DNA of 64,000 bases from Lycium barbarum (taxonomy: Eukaryota; Streptophyta; Magnoliopsida; Solanales; Solanaceae), in assembly GCF_019175385.1 (NCBI RefSeq), contig NC_083340.1, forward strand, positions 9,560,336-9,624,335. The letters are read 5' to 3'. Made by a program: the position numbers and the translations under genes. The notes beneath the pieces are model-generated. The model was not told the DNA's origin. It saw nothing but the letters and a program-made list of their open reading frames with translations, and searched no databases. Below are positions 1 through 10,079 of the stretch, piece after piece (the stretch's first letter is position 1; the number at the start of each line of letters is the position of its first letter).

Positions 1-440
1 AGGGGGGGGGGGGTACCACTCTGTAAGAAAAACAGCTACCATTTCTGCCCATGAAATAATCGAATTTCGGGGCAGCTTCTCGAACCATGTTCTTGCCTCC
101 CCAGCTAAGGAATATTTGAATAACCTCAACCGAATAGCATCTTGTGGAATATTTTTCTGGATGTGATTAGCACACACATCCACAAAATTCTGCAAATGAC
201 GTTGAGGGTCATTCTCGGTAGAGTTCCGAAAGTATCCCTCAAGTTTCAACAGCTGGTATAAAGATGAGTCAATTTTAACTGTAGCAGCTCCAACTCGAGG
301 TTGAACAATAGCAGACGCATAGTCCTCCTCTTGAACAGTTCAGCAAAAATATTCTCATCATCAGATTCATTCGCCTGATTGTTCAACCGATTCACCTGAT
401 TACCAGCACGCTGATTCTGCTGATTTTGATTCATGTTCAC
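1..440 (-). pseudogene. Ty3/gypsy (Athila/Tat-like) gag, 5' part, frameshifted
   Basis: This is the start of a retrotransposon gag gene, read leftwards off the window edge. The ATG at 440 opens a Gln/Asn-rich leader (MNMNQNQQNQRAGNQVN). Near 327-330 the frame shifts. In the other frame the reading continues with features of the retrotransposon gag domain: an NDPQRHLQNF block, then DAIRLRLFKYSL and ARTWFEKLP. That pattern is typical of the Athila/Tat branch of Ty3/gypsy elements. The left edge carries a run of 12 G (2-13). Gag would form the particle that packages element RNA. Because of the shift this copy is probably not functional, unless the shift is an assembly error near a homopolymer. 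The protease and polymerase parts lie outside the window. Confidence 0.72.
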
Positions 441-530
441 CTAGTTTACACAGAGTATAAAACAAGGTGTGATGGAATAAGCAAAAGACTTTAATCAAAG
501 CAAACACTATTTAGTAATTTCAAAATCGTA

Positions 531-548
531 TTCCCGGCAACGGTGCCA
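531..548 (-). promoter_or_regulatory. Primer-binding site of the LTR element (tRNA-Asp type)
   Basis: On the minus strand the 18 bases read TGGCACCGTTGCCGGGAA, five bases after the LTR end. This is close to the complement of the plant tRNA-Asp 3' end (TGGCGCCGTTGCCGGGG), the primer used by Athila and Tat lineages. It fixes the element's direction (minus) and the inner LTR border at 554. Confidence 0.75.
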
Positions 549-553
549 AAATT

Positions 554-1968
554 TGATACGCTCAAATTACACCTATTAATGGTATAACGCGGACGTTGTC
601 AAATATAGTAACCCAACGAGGTTGGGGTCGAATCCCACAAGGAATATGGTGTGAAAAGGTTACTAAAGTCGTAGATGCTAAGTTCTAGGTCTAATGTCTT
701 AATCCGATAATTTATTTAAAAGTTGGTTTTTCTATGACTAGTTGCTAAATTATTGCTTTGGTGACTATTTATGGTAAAAGAAACTAAGGTTGTGTCCCCG
801 TTAGATAGAGTGTATGATCATGGGTATTGATCTTGATATACTTGTAATGGATCATTATATGAATGCACTTAATCTCTATGTGAATCTCTACTATTTCCCA
901 ATAAATAAAGATTATATCTTTCTATGATTTTCCCAAATATAAGAAAGTGATTATGAAGAACGATTAATCATGCCAAGTAAATTCCTCTTATTCCTAAGTG
1001 AATTTATTAAACAAAGTTTAAAGCTTTGAGTTCTTGTTAATTATTCCTACCAACCCTAATTATTTTTCCAAATAAATTTAGGGTTTATGTCTTTAATCAA
1101 TGTTTGCAACCATTAATTATGAATGAAGAATGAAAAATAACTAAACCCTAATAATCCATTATTTGTATATCAATCACAAACCCAATCACAAAACACCCAT
1201 CATTGGGTTCACAACCCTAGTAAGGGAATTTAGTTACTCATGACAAAGACCAAGAAATAAGAAATTGAAGAATTCATAATTGCTTACTTTGGAATAAAAA
1301 AGGAATTCGTAATACTTGAATTGATGTTTGAATCTTCAAAAACTAGAGAGAATTAATATTCTAAGTCAAGAGACAACAAAAATAATGAATGATCTCTATT
1401 AAAAACCCTACAAAGGCTATTTATAGGTTTTGGAATTACAGAAGTTTCAGATTTGCACTTTAGTCCCGTCATGGCGAAATACGGTCCGTAAATCACTTTA
1501 CGGACCGTAAATTTGGTTTACGCCCAAGTTGGCTGCTCAGTCGTGTGCAACTTCCCCTTTTGAAATACGGACCGTAAAGTAGTTTACGGTCCGTAAACTG
1601 CATGGTCATAATTCAACATCTAATACTTCGACTTCCTGCCAGATGCTCAAATGGTTAAATACGTGATGGAATACGGACCGTAAACTGAAATACGGTCCGT
1701 AAACCTACTCGTAAACCACCATCTTCTCAGCTTGACTTTCTTGTTCTGTTATCCTTAAACACGACCATGGAATACGGCCCGTATTGTAAAATACGGATCG
1801 TAAACATCACTTTACGACCTGGTTCTGCACTTCAACTGTGATTGTGCCGAATCTGTTCCTTTACCTGAAAAACACTAAAAACCACGTAAAATCACATAGG
1901 CTTGCTTAAAAACAAGTAAAACTTAGAGTCAAAAAGCATCGATTGTGGCGTAAAACCACGCCACATCA
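554..1968 (-). mobile_element. 5' LTR of a minus-strand Athila/Tat-like retrotransposon
   Basis: The LTR is about 1,415 bp. In element orientation it begins TGATGTGGCGTGG (1968 downward) and ends GAGCGTATCA (at 554), so its termini are TGAT and ATCA. Near the inner end (about 599-655) it has the block around GGGATTCGACCCC and GTTGGGTTACTATA that also occurs in the solo LTR at 5.3 kb, so the two belong to one lineage. Between 1465 and 1805 it holds a cluster of near-palindromic TACGGACCGTA/TACGGTCCGTA motifs. The bases just outside (1969-1973, ccaac) would be the target duplication, but the partner lies off the left edge. Confidence 0.72.
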
Positions 1969-1985
1969 CCAACCACACAAAATTC

Positions 1986-2385
1986 CATTACCATGTCATT
2001 TTTTATCAATTTAGAGATATTAGTCGTGTTATATCATTCACTCCAGAAAACATATTCGACGCAATAGGTAGCACAGGGGAATTAGGTGAAGATTTTGAAT
2101 ACTCAAACAACCTGAACGAGAGATACAACCAACGTTACAACAATATGATTATAGAGGAGTAGAATTGGAGCAAAAGTTAGCGTCAGTAGGGCTTAAACGC
2201 CCAAAAAAAACGTGCTATGTCAATGCCTCGTGAAACTCCAGAAGAGTTTAATTTTATTCTTAACCGTTTTCGCGAAGAGAACAATCGGATGAAAATATAT
2301 ATATAGGGTAGAATATGGTGTACATGGCAGCACAAGATTTAGATCCGAGTGGGATTCGGACTGTGAGATGTCCGATGAAGATTAA
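1986..2385 (+). pseudogene. Degenerate copy 1 of an unrecognised small gene
   Basis: A short region keeps recognisable pieces of the same protein family as the next entry. About 2208-2290 encodes RAMSMPRETPEEFNFILNRF followed by REENNRMK, matching IPRVGPETYELAVQRI and RKENNRML in the second copy. A second frame ends in the acidic tail SEWDSDCEMSDED before a TAA at 2383-2385. Stops and frame changes interrupt it (for example TAG near 2160 and a stop soon after NRMK). The 5' end abuts the LTR that ends at 1968, so the retrotransposon may have landed in or beside it. I do not recognise the family; it may itself be repeat-derived. Confidence 0.5.
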
Positions 2386-2434
2386 TATTTTTTTTATATA
2401 AAGTAAGTAGGTAGGGTCATAAAGACCACCCTCT

Positions 2435-2455
2435 CCCCCCCCCCCCCCCCCCCCC
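2435..2455. repeat. Poly-C tract, 21 bases
   Basis: A run of 21 C lies between the two degenerate small-gene copies. It is unusual in such AT-rich DNA. The window begins with a 12-G run, so both could also be homopolymer length artefacts. Confidence 0.9.
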
Positions 2456-2524
2456 AACAAAAACTAGGAGTACATGGGGGTTTGCAACTATATAAGTAGC
2501 ACTTTATTTTGTTATTAGACTACG

Positions 2525-3066
2525 ATGTATTCAATGTTGAGTAGTAGAAACTCAGCTTGGTCTTTACTCCTTCCAAAAGAACGAAATAGCAGTGATGATG
2601 AGAGTTCAAATCATAGCAGTTTTTCTCTCGCGATACCAGTGATTTTAAACTAGATGAGCTAAATCCCCACCTTCTTATAGAGCGTAATGATGATTTCTGC
2701 AGTGTGAAATATTCAGATTCGCGAGAATATTATTGCGGTTTACGCCGAGAATGGTCACATCGGCTTGCCGAATCAGAACGTCTTGTTCGTGACATGAAAA
2801 ATCTCAACGCTCCAATCCCAACAAGGTACTCCATAACCATTCCTCGAGTAGGTCCAGAAACTTACGAGCTTGCCGTGCAAAGGATTAGAAAAGAAAACAA
2901 CAGAATGCTGACAAGACGATGTAGATTTTAGATGCTAAAATTGGCCGAAGAACAAGCATCATCAACCGGTAGAGAACTAACATCTACTGAAAAAAGATGT
3001 GTCTTAAGAAACCGTCAATATTTTTCTGAGGACGATATTGAGGACTTCTATTCTAATGATGATTAA
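2525..3066 (+). pseudogene. Degenerate copy 2 of an unrecognised small gene
   Basis: Reading from ATG 2525, a Ser-rich, acidic N-terminus (MYSMLSSRNSAWSLLLPKER, then NSSDDESSNHSS) runs to about 2622. There the frame must change to continue with TSDFKLDELNPHLLIERNDD and the open stretch 2704-2931. An in-frame TAG at 2929-2931 interrupts it, after which the same frame continues (LKLAEEQASSTGRELTSTEK) to an acidic tail YFSEDDIEDFYSNDD and TAA at 3066. That makes about 175 codons with one frameshift and one nonsense codon. A TATA-like tatataag lies near 2490. There is no membrane segment or motif I can name. It resembles the copy at 2.0-2.4 kb, so this is a small dispersed or tandem family. Confidence 0.55.
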
Positions 3067-3269
3067 TAATGTTGTGATTTTAATTTTAAGTTTAATTTAT
3101 GATGATGTTATTATTTTGAAGAATATTGGTATGTTTAGTTTTTCATCAACTCAAGGGCATGAATGGATGAATGTATTTTAAGTTTTTTTTCTTTTTGATG
3201 ATTATATTTTTACTACTTCTGATTTATTATTAATGAACAAGTTTAAGTATTCGTAAAGAACTTAAAGCT

Positions 3270-3712
3270 AATGACACCAAGACTTCAAACAAAAATGGCG
3301 TTCGAGCACTTTTCAACCACTAAAACGGCAATCCGAAGATTTTCTTATCCTTGATGTATTGAGCCTACCTTATTAATCGCACAAAAATAAATAGGGTTCT
3401 ATATAAAATATTAAAGTTTCGGGGTCCTGAAGCGTGATTAATCTATGGTCAAAGTACGTTAAAAAGTGTAATGAAAAAGGGGTTAACCAAAAGGGTAAAA
3501 AAAATTTAAAAAAAGGAACCCTTCAGCGCAGTAATTTATTGCGCTAAAGCACTTGACGGGGCCGTCCCAGTTAAGTGCTTTAGCGCAGTATTTTACTGCG
3601 CTAAAGATACTTATGTCACCTTTTATTTTTTTTTGTTGGGATATTTTGGTTCAAAAGGTTTTTTTTTTTTTTTTTTTGTCATTTTGGTTCCAGACTCTCA
3701 TTTAAGAGACCC
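3270..3712 (+). repeat. Dispersed repeat with a double-palindrome core, copy 1
   Basis: The segment shares ordered blocks with the inverse of 45268-45622: cttttcaac, ccttgatgtattg.gcctac, a block around ggttctatataaaatatt, gtttcgg.gtc, tggtcaaagta, and an end near ttttggttcc.gactc. In the middle (3521-3606) is a strong hairpin, listed separately. Termini and a target duplication are not clear. It is probably a nonautonomous element. Confidence 0.5.
3521..3606. repeat. Nested inverted repeat (TTTAGCGCAGTA palindromes)
   Basis: Two arms of about 34 bases (3521-3554 and 3573-3606) are near-perfect inverted copies around an 18-base GC-rich spacer. Each arm is itself close to palindromic (ctttagcgcagta / tactgcgctaaag). 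The DNA could form a cruciform, or the RNA a long hairpin. A single related half-site is at 45368-45388. Confidence 0.8.
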
Positions 3713-4379
3713 TCGCTTGTCATCCTTTTTAGCTTAGAAGACCAGAGATACTGCCTTATTACTATGTTTGCTGGCAACCGAAGCAATAGCTATGATGACT
3801 TGGGCTATTTCATGTTTTTTCTTCTCTATTTTTAATTTTATTTTTATGTTTGAGTTCCCTTTCGACACCAATTATTCAACTAATTTGGTACATATGACCT
3901 GAATAAATGGTTTGGACAAAAAGTTTTGAATTTATGCAGACAACTAGGAGAGGAATCTTTGATCTAAAAATTGCCTTCCACCTTTATCAAGCAGATGGAA
4001 TTTATTGGATTGCAGCCCTTAGTTCTGTTGTTTACAAAAGAAATGAAGAGGGAAGAAATACCTTACGCTCAATTTACAATTGGAATTAAAAAAAAAAAAT
4101 CTTAACAAATATCCTTTGGTATTTTCTTCCGTATTTTTTTGTACGGATCTTTCTGAAAGAAGTTATATAACAAAAATAACATTTTAATGATTTACAAAAT
4201 TAATTCTCTCAAGAGCATCTTTTATTTGGCTTGGTTATCCTTTTGCTTTTGTTGTCATAAAATTAGGGGTATCGATGGATTTTTTTTAAAATTCCGACCG
4301 ATCGAGTCGCACGGTACCAAATTGATTATTAGTTTTTGTTAATAAATCATAATTTCTACATGAATTTATAAGAGAGAAG

Positions 4380-4682
4380 GGTCAAAAACGTGTCTCACCT
4401 ATCACATTTTTTTTAGTTTCCTACGTGAACTATCAGGTGTGAGAGTTTTCTATTTAAAGTATTTCCTATCTAAACTATCGCCAACTAGTTAGCAAAACAC
4501 ACCTTTACCACCAGTTGTTTACTTTTCTAACCCGATAGTTGAGGTAGAAAAAATAAACAACTGATAGTTGAAGTGTGTTTTGCTAACTAGTTGGTGATAG
4601 TTTAGATGAGAAACTCTCACACTTGATAGTTTGGGTAGGAAACTAAAAAAAAAATGATACTTGAGGTGTGTTTTTGCCCCTT
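4380..4682. mobile_element. Foldback MITE of about 300 bp
   Basis: The left half (from gtcaaaaacgtgtctcacc) is matched by the inverse of the right half (ending gaggtgtgtttttgcccctta). The arms of about 140 bases meet near 4535, with repeated actatc/gatagt units. No coding content. Superfamily uncertain; no convincing target duplication seen. Confidence 0.65.
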
Positions 4683-4718
4683 AACTCAATTTATGTCTTA
4701 TGTCATTTTTATCTTATA

Positions 4719-4934
4719 CTCCCTCTGTCTCAAAAAGATTATCTTAGTTTGACTTGACACAAAGGTTAAGATACAAAGGAAGACTTTTGAAATGTGTGGC
4801 CCAAAATAAGCCTTAGATATTTGTATGCTTGTAAATCATCTCATAAAGTTAAATTATTTTTAAATATAGAAAGGTGTCAATATTTTTGGAACAGACTAAA
4901 AAGGAAAGGAAGATAATATTTTTAGACGACGGAG
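4719..4934. mobile_element. Stowaway-type MITE
   Basis: It starts CTCCCTCTGTCTC and ends GACGGAG, the usual Stowaway (Tc1/mariner) termini, flanked by TA on both sides (4717-4718, 4935-4936). The 216-bp interior has the usual AT-rich content with an aagacttttgaaat block, also present in the copy at 30.65 kb. Confidence 0.75.
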
Positions 4935-5166
4935 TATGTTTTTTGTCCTCTCGGGGGGCAAGTATGTCTTATGTCCTTTCCAAAGGATATCTTTTCCATC
5001 CTATGTCTTTGACTCGCTTGTTCTAAAATGAAATGCCGTGTTTAATCGCGTTAAAGCACATCTCTATTTATATTTAAAAATATATATAAATTAGACGGCC
5101 TATGCCCGTGCTGTGCACAGACCCAATACTTTAGATTATAGTGCATCTATGTGTATGTAGTTGTCT

Positions 5167-5168
<2 letters not shown>

Positions 5169-5260
<92 letters not shown>
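5169..5260. repeat. Long (AT)n microsatellite
   Basis: About 90 bases of almost pure AT dinucleotide, ending just before the repeat block tatgtttaaaacacgatt. Shorter AT tracts sit at the same relative place before the copies at 7.69, 8.05 and 8.49 kb. Confidence 0.9.
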
Positions 5261-5307
5261 TATATTATGTTTAAAACACGATTAATATAACATTGTAGTT
5301 TGTGCTC

Positions 5308-6801
5308 TGATGAGTCGTGAAATTACGCGATATTCGATGCTAATTCATTAAGTTTTTGTGACCCTTTAAGCACTTTTGTTGTTACTTTTTGTGTTTTTAT
5401 GTTGTTTTGTAGGAAAAGATGCCCGGACAACATAAAAGAGCAAAATTGACCAAAATGGAACAAAATAGAGCAAAACAAGCCAAGATAGCTGAAATGAACC
5501 AGAGCACCACCTGCGAAGCGCAGGTAATGCATGCGAGTCGCAGTTGGTGCAGCATCTGTTGACAGAGAATGGCCAAATAAAATAAGACAATGATGCAACA
5601 CATGCGACTCGCATGTGGAACCCGCGAGTCGCATCCTGTGTCACAGATGCTGCACCTCGGCTGATTTATGAAATATTGGTGCTCTATCCAGTTTTATGTG
5701 ATCTAGAAGTGATCGAAAGAAACCAAGTGAAAAGAAAGTCAAAAAGAGTCCAAACTGGACATTTTTGCAAAACTGTCAAAACTGGACAGTTTTGCAAAAC
5801 TGTCAAAACTGGACAGTTTTGCAAAAACGGGACAGATGTGCAAAACTGAAACTTTGGGGTTTATTTTGTCATTGTTTAGACTTGGAAAAATTGGGAAACA
5901 TAAAAGGAAGACTTGGGGGGAAAACAGATCATCTTTGATCATTTTGCAAGTTTTGGAGGCTAGGGTTTCACCTACACCATTGGAGGAGAAGATTGGAGCA
6001 CTTCAATGAGATAATTCTTAAACCTTTCTTCAATTCCTTGTTTTATATTAAAAATTTTAGTGTGTAGTATTTCATTTCTATACTTGAACCTTGTGTATGA
6101 AAATATTCTTGATTAAAGTTTGGATTGAAACTCTTGTTTTGCTTATGTATCGAATGATTTTTATTTCTAATGAAGTGGGTCTTTGTTGATTTAATTAATC
6201 TCGTTCTTGAATGTTTCCAAAGGGATTAGCTAACCCTAGGACTCAACCATTTACTTTGATTGAGCTCGGAAGAGGAAATCTAGGTTGGGAAAGATTGATT
6301 AACAAGAATTTGGGTCATTAAATCCATCTAATAACTTGAGCTTGGAAGAGGATAGTTACTTGAGGTTAAATTGATTGTGCCTAATATCACACTCTAAGGC
6401 TTGGAAAAGCTTAGAGTGAAATTCATTGATTTGGTTGGAAGACTTTCAATGAGATTTTAGAAATCATTATCTATTGACATAAACCCGCTCTTAGTTGTAA
6501 AATCATGAAATATATTGGATCGTTACTTGAGTGTAATTTCCTTTGTATCCATGCTTGTGGCCATTGATCATTTTACGTGTTTTCTAGGTTAGTTTACATT
6601 TCCGCATTAGTTATAATCTTTCTCCAAAAACCCAAAATATCATTTATCGTTTGGCTTTAGCTTAGTTGGTGAAAGTTCATTACTTTCTTAATCGCCTAGC
6701 ATATTGTTCCCTGTGGGATCGACCCCGACTCATAGTTGGGTAAATATATTGCATACGACCGTGTACACTTTCTCTTTGACGAGTGTATTTGGACGTTATC
6801 A
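5308..6801 (+). mobile_element. Solo LTR, Athila/Tat-like, complete with TSD
   Basis: This 1,494-bp unit begins TGATGAGTCGTGA and ends GGACGTTATCA. It is flanked by the 5-bp duplication TGCTC (5303-5307 and 6802-6806). The host repeat continues across it (gtttgtgctc | cgtatctaaaa), so the insertion point is certain. Termini and the CCCTGTGGGATCGACCCC / GTTGGGTAAATATATTG block near the right end match the LTR at 554-1968. No internal retrotransposon sequence remains, so recombination between the two LTRs probably deleted the element. Small open frames inside it have no recognisable product. It holds palindromic GCGAGTCGCA motifs (5525-5635) and a short tandem repeat (5755-5850). Confidence 0.85.
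5755..5850. repeat. Tandem repeat inside the solo LTR
   Basis: About three units of roughly 28 bases (aaaactgtcaaaactggaca plus gttttgc), progressively degraded at the right. Probably internal LTR expansion. Confidence 0.75.
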
Positions 6802-7650
6802 TGCTCCGTATCTAAAATTTTATTATATTAATGTTTGCTACGAATACAAGATCGGCAACTTTATTAATATTTTTTAAAAGAGAAGACTTGTTTAAAAAGA
6901 AACTATTTTCCTCTCTTTGAGATAAAACAATAGCAATATTTAAGCATGAGTTGATATTTTCAATTTTAATTCGATTAATTTGAAGGTGTAAAATATTTAT
7001 TATTTTTTATCAAATTGTGATTTGGATAATTCTAATTCAAATTATTAAATTAATTTTACATGTTTAAAACGAAACAAAGTAAAAATTGATTTTCTATTTA
7101 AACGAAGAAATACTATTTTTTAATTTTCGGTAAATATTCTCGGTTTAGCTCATTTTACTTGTCATGTTGTCTTTTACATGATTTTTTAAGAAAACATCGA
7201 TTAGAATTATAATTTGACTAATTTACCTTATTCATTATTTGATCTCCATTTGATATATTTTTTTTACGACATTAATCTCTTTTCACATTTATTAGAGTAA
7301 GAATAAAAATAAAAAAGTAATTAAATTCTATCTTATTTTAAAATATAAATATTTTAAGTATATTTATTTTAGTGAACATAACAAATAAATGACATTACGG
7401 AATAGCAAATACAATAGTTTAATATCTAGATTAGATCTCAGGCTAATATAAAAAACATTGTATGGTTTGACTACTTAACTTTTTGAAGAAAAGCAATTTC
7501 ATTTGCTCCCACTAATGGATTGATACTCACGTGGCAATAAATCCATCATTATTGACTTAATGAGATACTTTGAAAATTACATAAATATTGTTGATTTTTT
7601 AAAATGGAGTGCACTTTTTTTTTGGACATTATTAATTTTCACTATTTTTA

Positions 7651-7695
<45 letters not shown>

Positions 7696-9654
7696 TATGT
7701 TCAAAACACGATTAATATAACATTGTGGTTTGTACTCCGTATCTAAAAATTTAGTATATTAATGTTTACTACGAATACAAAGTCTGCACTTTTTTTTTAC
7801 ATTATTTTTTTTAATATGGGGTTCACTTTTTTTTTTTTTTATATTGCTTGATTTTGTTAATATGGGGTCCACTTTTTTTTTACAGTGAGTTTGGAGATGA
7901 TGGGTTTCACTTTTTTTTTAAATTTAAATTATATATATATATTGCTTGATGTTGTTTAATATGAGGTTCACCCTTTATGGGGTGCATTTTTTTTTTTGGA
8001 CATTATTAGTTTATACTATTTTTATGCATATAATATATATACATATACTATGTTCAAAACACGATTAATATAACATTGCAGTTTGTGCTCCGTATCTAAA
8101 ACTTTATTATATTAGTATTTGCTATGAATACAAAGCCAACACTTTTTTTTTTTAAACATTATATTTTTTTTAATATGGGGTTCACTTTTGTTTTTATATT
8201 GCTTGATTTTGATAATATAGGGTTCACTTTTTTTTTCCCGTGAGTTTGGAGATGGTGAGTTCCACTTTTTTTCTTCCTTTTTTTTATTGCTCGGTGTTAT
8301 TTAGTATGGGGCCCACCCCTTTTTTTAAGAGACAACGGACGACGAAGCATGTGTCTAAACCCATGCTTTATATAGTTTCTTTTTTTATTATTATTTTTAT
8401 TTTTTATATTGCTTAGTGTTGTTTAGTATGGGGCCCACCCTTTTGGACATTATTAGTTTGCATTATTTTTATGCATATAATATATATATACTATGTTCAA
8501 AACACGATTGATATAACATTGTAATTTGTGCTCCGTATCTAAAACTTTATTATTCTAGTGTTTGCTACGAATACAAAGTCTGCACTTTTTTTTTTTGACA
8601 TTGTTTATTTTTTTTAATATGAGATTCACTATATATATATATATTAGAATTATGGGGCCCATAATTTTTTTTGCATTTTTTTTTTACATTGTTTGTTTTT
8701 TTAATATGGAATTCACTTTTTTTTTTTATATTGCTTGATTTTGTCAATATGGGATACTATGTTCAAAACACGATTAATATAACATTGTAGTTTGTGCTCC
8801 GTATTTAAAACTTTATTATATTAGTGTTTGTTATGAATACACACATGGCAATGAATCCATCATTATTGACTTAATGAGATACGTTGGAAATTACATGAAT
8901 ATTGTTTGATTTTTTAATATGGGGTGCACTTTTTTTGGGCATTATTAATTTGCACTATTTTTTAATATTAATTGTTGTTTAATATATATGGGGCCCACAA
9001 TTTTTTATTTTATTAAATTGGAACGGATATATATATACATTAGAATTATGGGACCCACAATTTTTTTTTAATATTAGTTGTTGTTTAATAAATAAAAAGA
9101 AAAAACGAAAATCAAAAAAATCTTTTTTGGAGAAAATTCTTCATTCCTGGGGAGAGGAAGAAGCAGATAGGACAAAGGCCTTCTCTTTCCGTCCACTCTT
9201 CCCGAAGTGAGCGAATTGCATGTAGAGATCAGTAAGGGCTTATAGTTTAATTGGTTGAAACGACCACCCATCAAAATTATGGGGCCCACATGTCTTAATA
9301 TTAGTTTGTTGTTTAATATATATATGGTCCACAAATGAATAATTGCTAAATTGGTCTGCCTATTGTGCACACGTGTCACATGCAATGTGAGTTGGAAAAA
9401 CCATGGTGAATTCAGTGGAACATCGAATTTACTGGAAAGACCAAATGACCCACTTTTATTACTAAAGTGCCATTCGTGTTCACCAAAGCTTCACTTATTA
9501 ATAGTTTAAATTTAAATAAATAAAAATACTCTCTATGGGGCCACATGTCTTAATATTAGTTCGTTGTTTAATATATATGAGACTCACAATTTTTTTTTTA
9601 TTAAATTGGGACGGACGACGACAAAGTGAACACAACTCTTCTTAATAGTAGAAA

Positions 9655-9750
9655 TACTCTATATATACTCCACTATTATCTTTAGGCATTTTATTTAGGC
9701 AAAAAGAAGAAAGGAAGAATTACTTGGATAGCTATTTGAAATTTGGCTCC
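9655..9750 (+). pseudogene. Leader-only remnant of the small membrane-protein family
   Basis: The stretch agaagaaaggaagaattact and the following tggatagctatttgaaatttggctcctt is almost identical to the leader of the gene at 12885. A TATA-like ctatatatactccactatt lies upstream, as tgtataagtactccacttt does there. Just where the ATG should come (about 9750), homology stops and another repeat begins, so only the promoter and 5' leader survive. Confidence 0.7.
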
Positions 9751-9985
9751 TTATCACTTTGGCGGGAAAAAAAAACGGGTCGGGTTGGGTTATTTTAGTG
9801 GGTAAAAAATTATTTGAGGGGAAAATAATTTTGAAGGCCTGGGATGATGCCACGTGACAGCTGTTAGACATAAGGGTATAATTGACCCCATAGTATAACG
9901 GTAAGGGTATAATTGACCCTAAAATATAACGAATGGTATGGATCAACTATTTTTCAAAATTCAGGGGTAATTTTGGCCCTTTTTC
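9750..9985. repeat. Dispersed repeat, copy 1 (partner at 45.69 kb)
   Basis: From tatcactttggcggg to ggggtaattttggccctttt this is about 90% identical by eye to 45690-45921, same orientation. It includes cgggtcgggttgggttattt and repeated gggtataattgacccc blocks. It carries the pattern common to other ggtataattggccc elements here and truncates the family leader just before it. Class uncertain. Confidence 0.65.
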
Positions 9986-10027
9986 GTTTTTTTAATGAGT
10001 TTGCACATTTTTCCAGAAATAGTCACG

Positions 10028-10075
10028 TAACTTGAATACTAGTTTCACAAGGCCCGTGCTAAGCCCAGGCCCAAA
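10028..10075 (-). mobile_element. Possible Helitron 3' end (degenerate)
   Basis: On the minus strand a GC-rich, partly dyad stretch (around gcctgggcttagcacgggcc) is followed closely by CTAG then T. That fits the hairpin plus CTRR terminus of Helitrons. The stem is imperfect and no 5' TC end was identified. Confidence 0.3.
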
Positions 10076-10079
10076 TTCT

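Larger units (their letters stand above)
5262..9660. repeat. Degenerate repeat array, units of about 260-440 bp
   Basis: A block starting ctatgttcaaaacacgatt and continuing aacattgtagtttgtgctccgtatctaaaac recurs at about 5267 (split by the solo LTR), 7693, 8048, 8491 and 8757. Each copy is followed by T-rich stretches with ggggttcac, ggggcccac and ttgcttgattttgtt blocks and preceded by short AT tracts. A second block around atccatcattattgacttaatgagata occurs at 7545 and 8852. From 8.9 to 9.66 kb only the ggggcccacaa blocks remain. No gene is supported here. It looks like a locally amplified noncoding repeat. Confidence 0.65.

Noticed and set aside
5323..5942. Several overlapping open frames on both strands
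   Set aside because: They lie inside the solo LTR and in its tandem and palindromic repeats; repeats without stops explain them.
9074..9385. 103-codon minus-strand open frame
   Set aside because: Low-complexity composition inside a T-rich repeat array; no motif.
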